Origin: Bacillus sp. (in: firmicutes)
GTDB lineage: Bacteria > Bacillota > Bacilli > Bacillales > Bacillaceae_J
Assembly: GCA_012842745.1 (NCBI GenBank)
Contig: DUSF01000035.1
Span: 434,001-498,000 of the forward strand
Reading direction: 5' to 3'
Length of the DNA stretch: 64,000 nucleotides
Part shown: piece by piece, positions 55,093 through 63,349 of the stretch
How positions within the stretch are numbered: the stretch's first letter is position 1
How the letters are laid out: each line of letters begins with the position of its first letter
Notes under the pieces: generated by a model
Seen by the model: only the letters and a program-made list of their open reading frames with translations
Told to the model about the DNA's origin: nothing
The model's database searches: none
Translations under genes and position numbers: made by a program

Positions 55093-55536
55093 TTGAAACC
55101 TGATGAGATAGTAAGTTATTGTTTAAAAAACTTTAAAGGAACAGTTCTCACAGAGAGCTGGGGAGAAAAAGGCATTTTCTATAATCCAAATCACACACTC
55201 AAGCGTGGGATATATGTACTCACAATAAAGGAAAAAGATGGTAAAAACGATAAGGCATCTGATTTGAATAGAGAAAATACATTTAGAGTTAATTTAGGAA
55301 TTAGAAAAAAAACTTTTGTAGAACTATTCTCGTTTATTCCGAAAAGACCACAAGCTGGTGGTGTTGTTGAAATGGAGTATAATTTTAAGGAGTATAATAA
55401 GGTGATCCCTCATCCTGTATATGCTTGGATGGGATGGATTAGTATTCTTAATCCATCGAAAGAAGCTTTTGAGAAATTAAAGCCATTCATTCAAGAAGCT
55501 TATGATTTTTCTTTAGAGAAATTCAATAAAAAATAA
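55093..55536 (+). CDS. DUF6194-like protein
   Basis: A 147-residue protein beginning at the TTG 55093 (AGGAGAG six bases upstream) with K-P-D-E-I-V-S-Y-C-L, then G-E-K-G-I-F-Y-N-P near 27 and H-P-V-Y-A-W-M-G-W near 108. This resembles DUF6194, whose function is unknown. The frame continues upstream to 55012 but that part lies within the repeat element, so the later start is favoured. Confidence 0.65.
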   Translation: MKPDEIVSYCLKNFKGTVLTESWGEKGIFYNPNHTLKRGIYVLTIKEKDGKNDKASDLNRENTFRVNLGIRKKTFVELFSFIPKRPQAGGVVEMEYNFKEYNKVIPHPVYAWMGWISILNPSKEAFEKLKPFIQEAYDFSLEKFNKK

Positions 55537-55577
55537 TCCACTTATGAAATAATTTTCTAAAAGTGAAAGGAAGTAGC

Positions 55578-55931
55578 ATGGATAAAGCCACTGTTGAAAC
55601 AATTTGTTTGAATCTTACAGGTAGTACTCAAGAATATAAAAATGAGTGGGAAGCTGACCGTTTCTTAGTTGGGAACAAACTATATGCAATGATTGGTGAA
55701 GATCCAGAAGGTAATCCTATCTTAACTTTAGAATGTGATCCAAATCGTTCAGAAGAATTGCGAGAGAATTACGATGGAATTATGCCTGGATACTATATGA
55801 ACAAAAAACACTGGAATTCAATTTACTTTGATTCAAATATTCCAGACGAGTTAGTCGAAAAACTAATAGTCCATTCTTATTCACTTATTTTACAAAGTTT
55901 ACCTAAGAAAATACAAACAGAGATGAGTTAA
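55578..55931 (+). CDS. MmcQ/YjbR family DNA-binding-like protein
   Basis: A 117-residue protein of the MmcQ/YjbR fold: opening T-V-E-T-I-C-L-N-L-T-G, W-E-A-D-R-F-L-V-G-N-K-L-Y-A near 22, and M-N-K-K-H-W-N-S near 75. The family has a CyaY-like fold and is presumed to bind DNA, but no target is known. The ATG at 55578 follows AAAGGAAG. Confidence 0.85.
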   Translation: MDKATVETICLNLTGSTQEYKNEWEADRFLVGNKLYAMIGEDPEGNPILTLECDPNRSEELRENYDGIMPGYYMNKKHWNSIYFDSNIPDELVEKLIVHSYSLILQSLPKKIQTEMS

Positions 55932-55937
55932 ATGAAA

Positions 55938-55976
55938 AAACCGAAGTCTGCTGAAGAGAGGCAGACTTCGGTTTAG
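55938..55976. terminator. Terminator after the MmcQ-like gene
   Basis: AAACCGAAGTCTGC (55938-55951) and GCAGACTTCGGTTT (55961-55974) form a 14-bp perfect stem with A/T flanks on both sides, between converging transcription units. Confidence 0.88.
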
Positions 55977-56034
55977 AAATGTTATAGTGACTTTATTGTT
56001 CTACGCTACAATTAGTCAAATATGGAAGCAAGAA

Positions 56035-56340
56035 TCATGAATGAATCTGTGCAAATTGGTCTAGCTTGCAGATTTTAAAGATATTTTGAACAGGCTCGCT
56101 TACATGGATTAATTCCACTTTTGCATGTTGTGACATTGGATATATCCATTTTAAAAGCAAACTTATCCCTGTACTATCTACAAATCCCACTTTTGAAAAA
56201 TCAATCACAACCCATTTATAATCATCCAATCCTTGATATGCAAACAGTTCTTCCTCTAACTGATGCGATGATTCAAAATGAATATCGTTTGTAAAAGCAA
56301 TGTTTAAAACATCCCCAGCATTCATGAAATTGATTAACAT
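56035..56340 (-). CDS. STAS-domain anti-anti-sigma-like antagonist
   Basis: A 101-residue single STAS domain like RsbV/SpoIIAA. The phosphorylatable serine is in V-D-S-T-G-I-S-L-L near residue 60, preceded by the W-V-V-I-D-F strand. In known systems the unphosphorylated form binds the HATPase partner and frees its target. The ATG at 56340 after AAAGGGGA is used. It is last in the hemAT-like operon. Confidence 0.88.
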   Translation of the reverse strand: MLINFMNAGDVLNIAFTNDIHFESSHQLEEELFAYQGLDDYKWVVIDFSKVGFVDSTGISLLLKWIYPMSQHAKVELIHVSEPVQNIFKICKLDQFAQIHS

Positions 56341-56431
56341 AATAAATCCCCTTTCAAATAAGTTAGGTTCTATTCGTAACGTTTGCATTCATAACCGTAA
56401 TCCAAAATAGCATGAACTTTACTCGAAGTAT

Positions 56432-56839
56432 TTACGACTTCCTAAGGACTATATTTACTATCTGGCCGTTCTGTTCATACGTGAACTGCTCACATATTTG
56501 TTGAAGTATAAATAGCCCTCTTCCTCTTTCTGCCGTTACACCTGGACAATCTTGCTGCATGTAACTCTCCCATTCAAATTCACTCCCAATAGAAATCACC
56601 TGTATATGGATTTCGTATTCATTCTCATCAATGGTCACTGTAATGTCATCACAAGCTTTTTCAGAACCATGACAAATATAGTTCGTGAGCACTTCCCATA
56701 AGACAAACTTAATATTATAGAACGTGTAATCTCCTTCCCCTTGCTGGAAAGTTGCACAATACTTCATTTTATTAAGGATTTCTTCAATAGTAGATGAAAT
56801 ATTATCACGTTTCAACTTTTTGATAGAATAAATAATCAT
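56432..56839 (-). CDS. HATPase-domain protein (RsbW/SpoIIAB-like switch kinase, possibly degenerate)
   Basis: A 135-residue GHKL ATPase-like protein. The N box (E-V-L-T-N-Y-I-C-H-G near 55) and the glycine lid (E-R-G-R-G-L-F-I-L near 108) are clear. The adenine-binding D-x-G motif reads S-I-G (V-I-S-I-G-S-E-F-E), so the usual Asp is missing and kinase activity is uncertain. It begins 2 nt after the preceding gene's stop. Expected partner of the STAS protein downstream. Confidence 0.82.
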   Translation of the reverse strand: MIIYSIKKLKRDNISSTIEEILNKMKYCATFQQGEGDYTFYNIKFVLWEVLTNYICHGSEKACDDITVTIDENEYEIHIQVISIGSEFEWESYMQQDCPGVTAERGRGLFILQQICEQFTYEQNGQIVNIVLRKS

Positions 56840-56841
56840 AG

Positions 56842-57159
56842 CTATACATCCCTGGCACGAAGTCGTTCTATTAATATTTTTAATAATGGATTTGCATCGT
56901 TGCATTGATGTTCTAACCGATATAGTTGGCTCCATAACGAATTATAGATGGAGCGATATTGTTCATGAATCTCCCCTTGAAATGACCGCTCCAAGTGCAT
57001 TAGGCGAAACTTTGCATAGTTTCTCTCTTCCCTACTATTCTGTATATCGCCTAAATCCATACGGACTATTTGTTCATTGACTTCATTAAGAAGTGCTGAT
57101 GCCATTTCTTCTAAACTTCCATATTCAACATTCTCATATTTCAATCGAACCTGTTTCAT
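56842..57159 (-). CDS. Hypothetical charged protein within the hemAT-like operon
   Basis: A 105-residue, charged, probably all-helical protein that I do not recognise; repeated Arg/Glu/Leu spacing (E-E-R-N-Y-A-K-F-R-L-M-H-L-E-R) suggests a coiled coil or four-helix bundle. ATG 57159 follows GGGGTTTGAGG. It ends 2 nt before the HATPase gene and starts about 60 nt after the sensor gene, so it is likely a link or target in the same switch. Confidence 0.7.
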   Translation of the reverse strand: MKQVRLKYENVEYGSLEEMASALLNEVNEQIVRMDLGDIQNSREERNYAKFRLMHLERSFQGEIHEQYRSIYNSLWSQLYRLEHQCNDANPLLKILIERLRARDV

Positions 57160-57220
57160 CCTCAAACCCCATCCCGTCAGAAAAATTCCATGCCTATTTT
57201 AGATATAGAACTTAAAAAAT

Positions 57221-58594
57221 TTAGTTCTTGAATTTATTTGTCAGCTCATTATTCAAATAGCTTAGTTGTTCTGCCATCTCTGTTATTCGAAGAGAGGCAT
57301 CCGATATTTCCTTGAATGTTTTTCTAAACTCCTGAATAGACCCTCTGAAACTGTATATGCGACTATCATTTGATTTCACATTCTCGACTGACGACTCTAA
57401 TATTTGGATAATATTTCGATTAGTTTCTCGGAATAGACTTGTCTCCTCAACAATTTCCTGATAGCTATTCTCAAACTTATCAATCGTCTCCTGCACTGTA
57501 CTAATTTGTCCTTGAATATGATCAAGTGCCTGCTCTGTCTCATGTGCAAGTTTCCTAACTTCTTGGGCCACGATTGAAAAGCCCTTTCCATGCTGGCCAG
57601 CACGTGCTGCCTCAATCGCTGCATTCAATGAAAGGATATTTGTTTGATTTGAAATACCGCGAATCGTTTTTACTATTTGACCAATCTTTGTTGAGCTTTC
57701 ACTTAATTCCTGAGTCAGGGATTTAGTTGTTTCGATTAAGTCAACAACATGATCAACCTTTGTTAAGGCCTGTGTTACATCCCCTCTACCGTGATCAACA
57801 GTTGCTATCATTTCTTTAGAGGACTTAGTGATGCATTCCACCTCATTGAGTATTCCTTCCACCAATCCTTGTTTATCAGCGATAGTAGAAGTTGTTTCTT
57901 CTGCACTTGCTGCTAGAGTAGCAGCAGAATCATTCAACATCGTCTGCAGCTCTTCTATTTCGTTCAACCTCATCATAGATGAGGTGTATGATTCAATATA
58001 TGTTTCGATTCCAATCTGCATATCAAAGGAGCATAAACGCTGGAATGACAAATAATATTTCATTGCATCTTCCCATGTGTCAAGTTCTCTCGTTAGAACA
58101 CGAAGCATTTCATTTTGGATTAATGTATAGGCGCCAATATACCATTCTGGAAATAAACCAATTCGATTATGAATATTTCCAATGACCTTCCGGCGAATAA
58201 TATACTGTTCGTCTATTTTCCCTGACACCATGTCAAGCAAATATTGAGTTAGGGTTTTCATTAATTTTTCTATTGTTGAATGCTTATCAATAATCTCAAT
58301 CAAATTAGGCATATTTTGTAGCTGTTCATAAAAGGCCCCTACAATTGAGGTGGCATTCTTTTCCATTATAGGCCGTATTTCAACGAGATTTTGAATGTCT
58401 TCTTCTGTTAAACCGACAAACTTAATTTGTATACCTTTATCCTTTTTCAGCAACTCTTGAAAATCATAATTACTTTCATGCAGTCTATGTTCAACCGCTA
58501 TATGCGTTAGCACGTCCTTTTGATCATCTTTACGGAAAAATCGTAAAGCCCCAGATTGATTATTTAATAGTGATTTAAATGGACAATCTCTCAT
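57221..58594 (-). CDS. hemAT: Globin-coupled chemoreceptor, HemAT-like
   Basis: A 457-residue soluble oxygen sensor: residues about 50-215 form a protoglobin domain with the probable haem-proximal histidine in G-N-I-H-N-R-I-G-L-F-P-E-W-Y near 140, and the C-terminal half is a chemotaxis signalling domain with [19 protein letters not shown]. There is no membrane segment. An AGGAGGAC site and a TATAAT box lie upstream. It heads an operon with partner-switching genes, unlike the lone hemAT of B. subtilis. Confidence 0.92.
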   Translation of the reverse strand: MRDCPFKSLLNNQSGALRFFRKDDQKDVLTHIAVEHRLHESNYDFQELLKKDKGIQIKFVGLTEEDIQNLVEIRPIMEKNATSIVGAFYEQLQNMPNLIEIIDKHSTIEKLMKTLTQYLLDMVSGKIDEQYIIRRKVIGNIHNRIGLFPEWYIGAYTLIQNEMLRVLTRELDTWEDAMKYYLSFQRLCSFDMQIGIETYIESYTSSMMRLNEIEELQTMLNDSAATLAASAEETTSTIADKQGLVEGILNEVECITKSSKEMIATVDHGRGDVTQALTKVDHVVDLIETTKSLTQELSESSTKIGQIVKTIRGISNQTNILSLNAAIEAARAGQHGKGFSIVAQEVRKLAHETEQALDHIQGQISTVQETIDKFENSYQEIVEETSLFRETNRNIIQILESSVENVKSNDSRIYSFRGSIQEFRKTFKEISDASLRITEMAEQLSYLNNELTNKFKN

Positions 58595-58783
58595 GTTCGT
58601 CCTCCTAACAATAAGTATGTCTTTTATCCTATTTACGGATAATTATACAGGTGATTTTGTAATATTTCATCATAGAATACAACGATATTATAAAACTTTT
58701 ATTAAAAAAAGAGAGAACAGATTAGATAACCTATCATTTATGGTAAAATAAATAAAACATTGTATTGGATGGCAGGTAAAGAT

Positions 58784-59926
58784 ATGAACATATACATTGT
58801 AGATTGTGATGCAAACAGTGCAAAACAGTTAACAACCATTCTCAAAAAAGAGTATAAGAGTACTTATCATGTTACTATAAATTCCTTAACCTCAGAATCT
58901 AGACTTTCTCAAATAAGACAAGATTCTATTTTTGTATACAAGGGACACTACAACGCTCCCATAATGGAGCAGATAAAAAACTTTTGCTTGAAGCAACAAT
59001 TTCCTCTACTTGCCGTTGTTAGCAAAGAAAGCTATTCTTCTGGACATCATTCCTTTGATTCGGGGATCTTGATGGATGTTGTTACGGATCCGACCGAATC
59101 CGAGCTATTTTTGCGAATTCGCCTGCTGCTTAAACATCAGGATGAAATGAGAAACAGAATTGACAAAGAGATACAATTAAAGAGCGCTATCAATCATATT
59201 ACCAATGAACTAGAGCTTGCAAAAAAACTGCAACAGCTTGTTCTTCCAAAAGATTTCTCTAATCAGGATATTAAATTTAACGCTATTTATAAACCATCGG
59301 AACAATTATCAGGGGACTTATACTTTTGGGTTAAAATTTCTCCTCATGAATATGGATTTATTTTAATGGATGTTAGCGGGCACGGTGTCCATGCGTCATT
59401 GGTTAGTATGGCAATGCGCTCTTTATTACCAGGCTTATTAAAAAGGGTAAAGAATCCAGAAAAAATCTCCAAGGCACTTAATGAACATATGCTTGCGTTA
59501 TTTGAAGGACGCAATGACCAATTTCATTATGTGACAACCTATTTCACAGCAATGATTCTATTAATTGACACACAGAAGAAGTCATTCTCCTATGTGAATG
59601 CAGGGCACCAACCAGGACTGATGCTTCAAGACGGCATCGTAAGAATGCTCGAATCAACAATGGTTCCCATCGGATTAATTCATGCCCCTCGAATTGAAGC
59701 GAAAACCATTCATTATCAAGCACCAGCGAAGTTACTCCTATACACCGATGGGCTAATAGAAACCCCGAATTGTACGACAATCAGTCGTTTACAAAGGTTA
59801 ATAACGGATTTTACTGCTATGGAAAATGAAGATGAATCTTTCATGCTGGAGGAATTTCTAACTAGTCGGATAAGGGAGTGCACGGTTTCGGATGATATTT
59901 GTATCGTTTCAATTACATTAAATTGA
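58784..59926 (+). CDS. PP2C-type (RsbU/SpoIIE) phosphatase with pseudo-receiver domain
   Basis: A 380-residue serine phosphatase divergent from the hemAT-like operon. The N-terminal 120 residues look like a response-regulator receiver (I-Y-I-V-D-C-D-A-N) but the phospho-acceptor Asp is not found at the expected strand end, so it is a pseudo-receiver. A short coiled coil leads to the PP2C domain with S-G-D-L-Y, M-D-V-S-G-H-G, N-A-G-H-Q-P and Y-T-D-G-L-I-E, all metal Asp residues intact. It should dephosphorylate the STAS protein. Confidence 0.88.
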   Translation: MNIYIVDCDANSAKQLTTILKKEYKSTYHVTINSLTSESRLSQIRQDSIFVYKGHYNAPIMEQIKNFCLKQQFPLLAVVSKESYSSGHHSFDSGILMDVVTDPTESELFLRIRLLLKHQDEMRNRIDKEIQLKSAINHITNELELAKKLQQLVLPKDFSNQDIKFNAIYKPSEQLSGDLYFWVKISPHEYGFILMDVSGHGVHASLVSMAMRSLLPGLLKRVKNPEKISKALNEHMLALFEGRNDQFHYVTTYFTAMILLIDTQKKSFSYVNAGHQPGLMLQDGIVRMLESTMVPIGLIHAPRIEAKTIHYQAPAKLLLYTDGLIETPNCTTISRLQRLITDFTAMENEDESFMLEEFLTSRIRECTVSDDICIVSITLN

Positions 59927-60031
59927 CAAAAGTTCCAAGCGCCCTCTAATTTTGTTCACGCCATAGGTAGTTTCATGACGCGGTAGGTGATATAATTAAA
60001 TAAACTATTCACGGATGAGGTGAGTGTCAAA

Positions 60032-60229
60032 ATGAATACTGCAAAAGAACGCTTACTTAAAATAATTGAAGAAATACCTGAACAAGAAGTAGATAAAATT
60101 TTAGACTTTGCGGAATTTTTAAAAGCTAAAAAGGAAAAAAACTTATATAAGGACTTAACAAAAGCTAGTGAAAGTAGCCTTGATTTTTGGGATAACGATA
60201 TTGATGACGAGGTTTGGAATAATGTATAA
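60032..60229 (+). CDS. DUF2281-like antitoxin partner
   Basis: A 65-residue acidic protein: E-R-L-L-K-I-I-E-E-I-P-E-Q-E-V-D-K-I-L-D-F-A-E-F-L (residues 5-30) is typical of DUF2281-type proteins that accompany toxins. The ATG at 60032 follows GTGAGGTGAG. It overlaps the MazF-like toxin start by 8 bp, which supports an antitoxin role. Confidence 0.72.
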   Translation: MNTAKERLLKIIEEIPEQEVDKILDFAEFLKAKKEKNLYKDLTKASESSLDFWDNDIDDEVWNNV

Positions 60230-60557
60230 ACAGGGTGATATTGTTTTAGTTGCTGTTCCATACAGTGATTTAACAAATAGAAAGCAACGACCTGCGCTAG
60301 TTATTTCGAATGATAATTATAACCAAGTGACTGAGGATTTAGTTGTTGCTGCTATTACTTCACAATTAAAGGATCTAGATTATTCCGTAGTAATTGAACC
60401 AAAAGATTTAAACGAGGGTGAACTTAAAGTTACATCGGCGATTAGGGCAGATAAAGTTTATACACTTTCAAAAGATATTATCAGAAAAAAATTTGGACAA
60501 GTAAACTCTGAGGTTTTAGAAGGCGTTAGGACAAAACTAAACGAACTAATAAAATAA
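60222..60557 (+). CDS. MazF/PemK-type toxin endoribonuclease
   Basis: A 111-residue toxin of the PemK/MazF fold that would cut mRNA. K-Q-G-D-I-V-L-V-A-V-P-Y-S-D near the start, K-Q-R-P-A-L-V-I-S-N-D near 22, and T-S-A-I-R-A-D-K near 80 are the conserved blocks. ATG 60222 overlaps the antitoxin stop (ATGTATAA); the longer frame from 60168 would lie within the antitoxin. Confidence 0.85.
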   Translation: MYKQGDIVLVAVPYSDLTNRKQRPALVISNDNYNQVTEDLVVAAITSQLKDLDYSVVIEPKDLNEGELKVTSAIRADKVYTLSKDIIRKKFGQVNSEVLEGVRTKLNELIK

Positions 60558-60597
60558 AAACGTCGTAATCCAAACCGTTGGACAGCGACGTTTCTTT
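60558..60597 (+). terminator. Terminator after the toxin gene
   Basis: AAACGTCG (60558-60565) pairs with CGACGTTT (60586-60593), with an inner TCCAA/TTGGA pairing, then TCTTTG. Confidence 0.75.
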
Positions 60598-60777
60598 GTG
60601 AATTATAACGATTTTAACAGCATCACATAATGAATAACATCATTCAAATGTTCATTGCAATAAAAAATACAAAACAAAATCTGCGGTGAATTTCTCCGCT
60701 TTTCTTATAATGTAAATGAACAAATTTAGGGAAATGAAGTATAATTTATAGTACCAACCATTAATACAAAGTGATAG

Positions 60778-61074
60778 AATTTTAATGGACACTTCCCTAG
60801 TTTTCCAGTTATACTAGGTGTCCTAATTGTAGAGGCATTAGCTCAAGTAAGTGCAGTTGTAATGTTAAGTAAGGAAGGAAATCATGGACGATTAGGGCTT
60901 TTGGCAGGAATAGATAATTGCCGCTTTAAACAACAAGTAAAACCAGGAGACCAACTCTGTCTTGAAGTTGAAATTACCAGATTAAAAGGTCATATCGGGA
61001 AAGGGAAAGGTCTTGCTACTGTTAATGGACAATTAGTATGCGAAACAGAACTGATATTTGCATTTGGTGATTAA
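60778..61074 (+). pseudogene. fabZ: 5'-truncated fabZ (3-hydroxyacyl-ACP dehydratase)
   Basis: The open frame, with a TAG just before it and no start codon, encodes the last two thirds of FabZ: N-F-N-G-H-F-P with the catalytic His, then L-I-V-E-A-L-A-Q with the catalytic Glu, [11 protein letters not shown] and G-K-G-K-G-L-A-T-V. The first 45 residues or so are gone. The loop P-V-M-P-G is changed to P-V-I-L-G. Translation could only begin at an internal ATG (60862). It is a decayed copy beside fabH; a functional fabZ presumably exists elsewhere. Confidence 0.85.
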
Positions 61075-61171
61075 TATGTTGATTTTCAAAATCAATGTTG
61101 TCTGAAAATTACAAATTAATTGATAGTAAAAATCAAGAACGTATATATACATCAGTATTCTTAATCGTGAA

Positions 61172-61218
61172 AAGGGCATCCAATGCGGAAATAGACTTAT
61201 TGGATAGCCCTATTTTTT
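61172..61218 (+). terminator. Terminator after the fabZ remnant
   Basis: AGGGC plus TCCAAT pair with ATTGGA plus GCCCT with small bulges, followed by ATTTTTT. Confidence 0.8.
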
Positions 61219-61267
61219 AGTCATACAAAAAAAGGAAAATTAACTATTTATTTAAAACTAAGTATGT

Positions 61268-61289
61268 TATAATTAGTACTAGGTTTTAA
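61268..61289 (+). promoter_or_regulatory. fabH promoter -10 and FapR-like operator
   Basis: TATAAT (61268-61273) is overlapped by TTAGTACTAGGTTTTAA (61273-61289), close to the FapR box TTAGTACCTRRTACTAA; the left half is exact. Malonyl-CoA-responsive control of fabH by FapR is expected from known Bacillus biology. No good -35 was found at the ideal spacing. Confidence 0.65.
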
Positions 61290-61322
61290 CACTAACTTCT
61301 AATAAAATTTGAGGTGGAATAT

Positions 61323-62330
61323 ATGATAGGGTCAAGAATAACAGCCATTGGAACATATGTACCAGAAAAAGTCCTTACAAATTTCGAATTAGAGCAAATG
61401 GTCGAAACAAACCATGAGTGGATTGTACAAAGGACAGGAATTCATGAACGTAGAATAACTCGTCTTGATGAGTTTACTAGTGATTTGTGTGTTTCAGCTG
61501 TAAATGATTTAATGCAAAGATATAATAAAAAAGTTGAAGATGTAGATATGATTATTGTGGCAACGAGTACACCTGATTTTCAATTTCCATCTGTTTCAAG
61601 CATCATCCAAAACCGATTAAATATATCACAAACGGGTGCAATAGATTTAAGTGCAGCGTGTGCGGGGTTTGTTTATGCTTTACATACAGCCCACAGCTAT
61701 ATTGCATCTGGACTGCACAAGAAGATACTTGTGATTGGGGCGGATACAATATCAAAAATCACAAATTATACTGATAGAAACACATGCATTTTATTTGGGG
61801 ATGGTGCAGGTGCGGTATTGGTAGAGAGGGACGAACAAGCAAAAAGTTTTCTTGGATTCCATGTAGGAAGTGATGGAAGTGGAGCACAACATGTATATTG
61901 TTCAGGACTATCAAAAAAGGTCAATGGAATTGAGTTAATCGATACTCAATATCTTGTGCAAAATGGTAGAGAAGTATTTCGGTGGGTCGCAAGGAATGTT
62001 CCAGATGGTATAAGAAAGATTTTAGAACAAACACAAACGGGTCTTGATAAAATTGATTGGTTTATACCCCATAGTGCTAACTTACGGTTAATAGAGCCTA
62101 TTTGCGAAAAATTGGAATTCCCTATGAAAAAAACTCTTTATAGCTTGGTGAACTTTGGAAATACTTCCGCTGCAACAATTCCTTTAGCTCTTGATCTTGG
62201 AATCCGTGAGGGAAAAGTAAAAAATGGCGATCGAGTTCTTATGTACGGTTTTGGATCGGGTTTGGTTCATGCTGGACAACTTTTAGAATTAAATTTTGAT
62301 GAACAAGTAAATAATCCTACCCCGTTGTGA
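61323..62330 (+). CDS. fabH: Beta-ketoacyl-ACP synthase III
   Basis: Condenses acyl-CoA with malonyl-ACP to start fatty-acid chains; in Bacillus it favours branched primers. The 335-residue protein has the Cys-His-Asn triad: S-A-A-C-A-G-F near 112, I-P-H-S-A-N near 250 and N-F-G-N-T-S near 280. The ATG at 61323 follows GAGGTGG; the frame's GTG at 61314 is part of that site. It lies next to the fabZ remnant. Confidence 0.95.
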   Translation: MIGSRITAIGTYVPEKVLTNFELEQMVETNHEWIVQRTGIHERRITRLDEFTSDLCVSAVNDLMQRYNKKVEDVDMIIVATSTPDFQFPSVSSIIQNRLNISQTGAIDLSAACAGFVYALHTAHSYIASGLHKKILVIGADTISKITNYTDRNTCILFGDGAGAVLVERDEQAKSFLGFHVGSDGSGAQHVYCSGLSKKVNGIELIDTQYLVQNGREVFRWVARNVPDGIRKILEQTQTGLDKIDWFIPHSANLRLIEPICEKLEFPMKKTLYSLVNFGNTSAATIPLALDLGIREGKVKNGDRVLMYGFGSGLVHAGQLLELNFDEQVNNPTPL

Positions 62331-62396
62331 TAGCTATCTAATAGAATCATGGATTATGTAATTTCTGGGCTAGTTTATTGGAAAAGGACGAGAAAA

Positions 62397-62936
62397 ATGG
62401 AAGTCTTTAAAAAAGTCAGCAAAAAGTTTTATCCGAACGAGTTAAAAGAATGGCTTTATCGTGAAAATAATGAAGATCTTTCAGAGTATGAAAAAAGATA
62501 GTTGAGTAAATTAAAAAGACAAAATCTACTTGGAATTATAGCGCTTTTTATGGGTGGTATTGCTTTTGCATTCGGACCAGATTTTGGACTTCTTCCTGCT
62601 ATTTCAATTGTATTTTGTATTTTTACTTATGGGACTTTTGATAAAAGTATAGAGGATAATCCTTGGCCTTTTTACATTGGATTTATTTTGTCTCTAATTG
62701 GGTTATACATGGTTCTTCGAGGCCTACATCATGATTTAAATATACAACCTACGAACTTATTTGAGGATATCGGTTTTGGCGGTATTATTGCTTATGAAGT
62801 AAAAGACAAGGAACTTATTGCTAAAATCCCTGCTCAAGTTTCACCCGCAGGCTTTAGTGGTGAAATCGTTATTGTTTATGAATTTCGCGATAAAATGTTT
62901 CAAGCAGAATCAATTGAGTGGCAGAGGTATGAGTGA
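62397..62936 (+). pseudogene. Membrane protein gene split by an in-frame TAG
   Basis: ATG 62397 (AAAGGACGAG upstream) starts 34 codons ending Y-E-K-R, then TAG at 62499-62501, and the same frame continues with L-S-K-L-K-R-Q-N-L-L-G and two or three membrane helices to 62936. A single CAG-to-TAG change would explain it. The second part (144 codons) could be re-initiated at the TTG right after the stop, so some product may still be made. I do not recognise the family. Confidence 0.6.
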
Positions 62937-63039
62937 ATTGTTGAACCTCTTTTATTACAATGGTGAATTCAATGGTAAAAAAATAGCTGGAAATGGGGTT
63001 GCTTCCGCCTTGTTAAAAAGTTTAAGAAACATTAACTAG
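62929..63039 (+). CDS. Possible 36-residue peptide
   Basis: ATG 62929 overlaps the end of the preceding frame and opens 36 codons, M-S-E-L-L-N-L-F-Y-Y-N-G-E-F-N-G-K-K. AGAGG lies too close to the ATG for a good ribosome binding site. A terminator starts right after its stop. Coding status is doubtful. Confidence 0.25.
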   Translation: MSELLNLFYYNGEFNGKKIAGNGVASALLKSLRNIN

Positions 63040-63071
63040 GGGAAATCATCATTTTGATTTCCCGCTTTTTT
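63040..63071 (+). terminator. Terminator after the split membrane gene
   Basis: GGGAAATCA (63040-63048) pairs with TGATTTCCC (63055-63063), followed by GCTTTTTTC. Confidence 0.85.
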
Positions 63072-63122
63072 CTTTTTAGTATTCCTTTTTAATTTTGTAG
63101 CTTGAACTCAGCTTGTTTTTTT

Positions 63123-63326
63123 TTACTGTCCATTTTTTCTACGAACTGTTATTGTTTCTCCGCCTATTCCCCAATTATCAGTATCAACTTCATCAATAAC
63201 TACAACAGTTGTATTAGGATTTTTCCCTAACACATCGACTAGCAATTGCGTTGCCCCTTTAATAAGCAATGCTTTTTTTTCTGGTGTAACATTTTCATTT
63301 GTAATTTTAATATTTACATATGGCAT
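63123..63326 (-). CDS. 4-oxalocrotonate tautomerase-like enzyme
   Basis: A 67-residue tautomerase. After Met removal the catalytic Pro1 is present (M-P-Y-V-N-I-K-I), and the body K-K-A-L-L-I-K-G-A-T and V-V-V-I-D-E-V fits the 4-OT fold, which works as a hexamer. The substrate is unknown. AAAGGGGAAAT precedes the ATG. It is downstream of an MFS transporter gene on the same strand, 23 bp apart. Confidence 0.88.
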   Translation of the reverse strand: MPYVNIKITNENVTPEKKALLIKGATQLLVDVLGKNPNTTVVVIDEVDTDNWGIGGETITVRRKNGQ

Positions 63327-63349
63327 AATGATTTCCCCTTTTTATTTTA

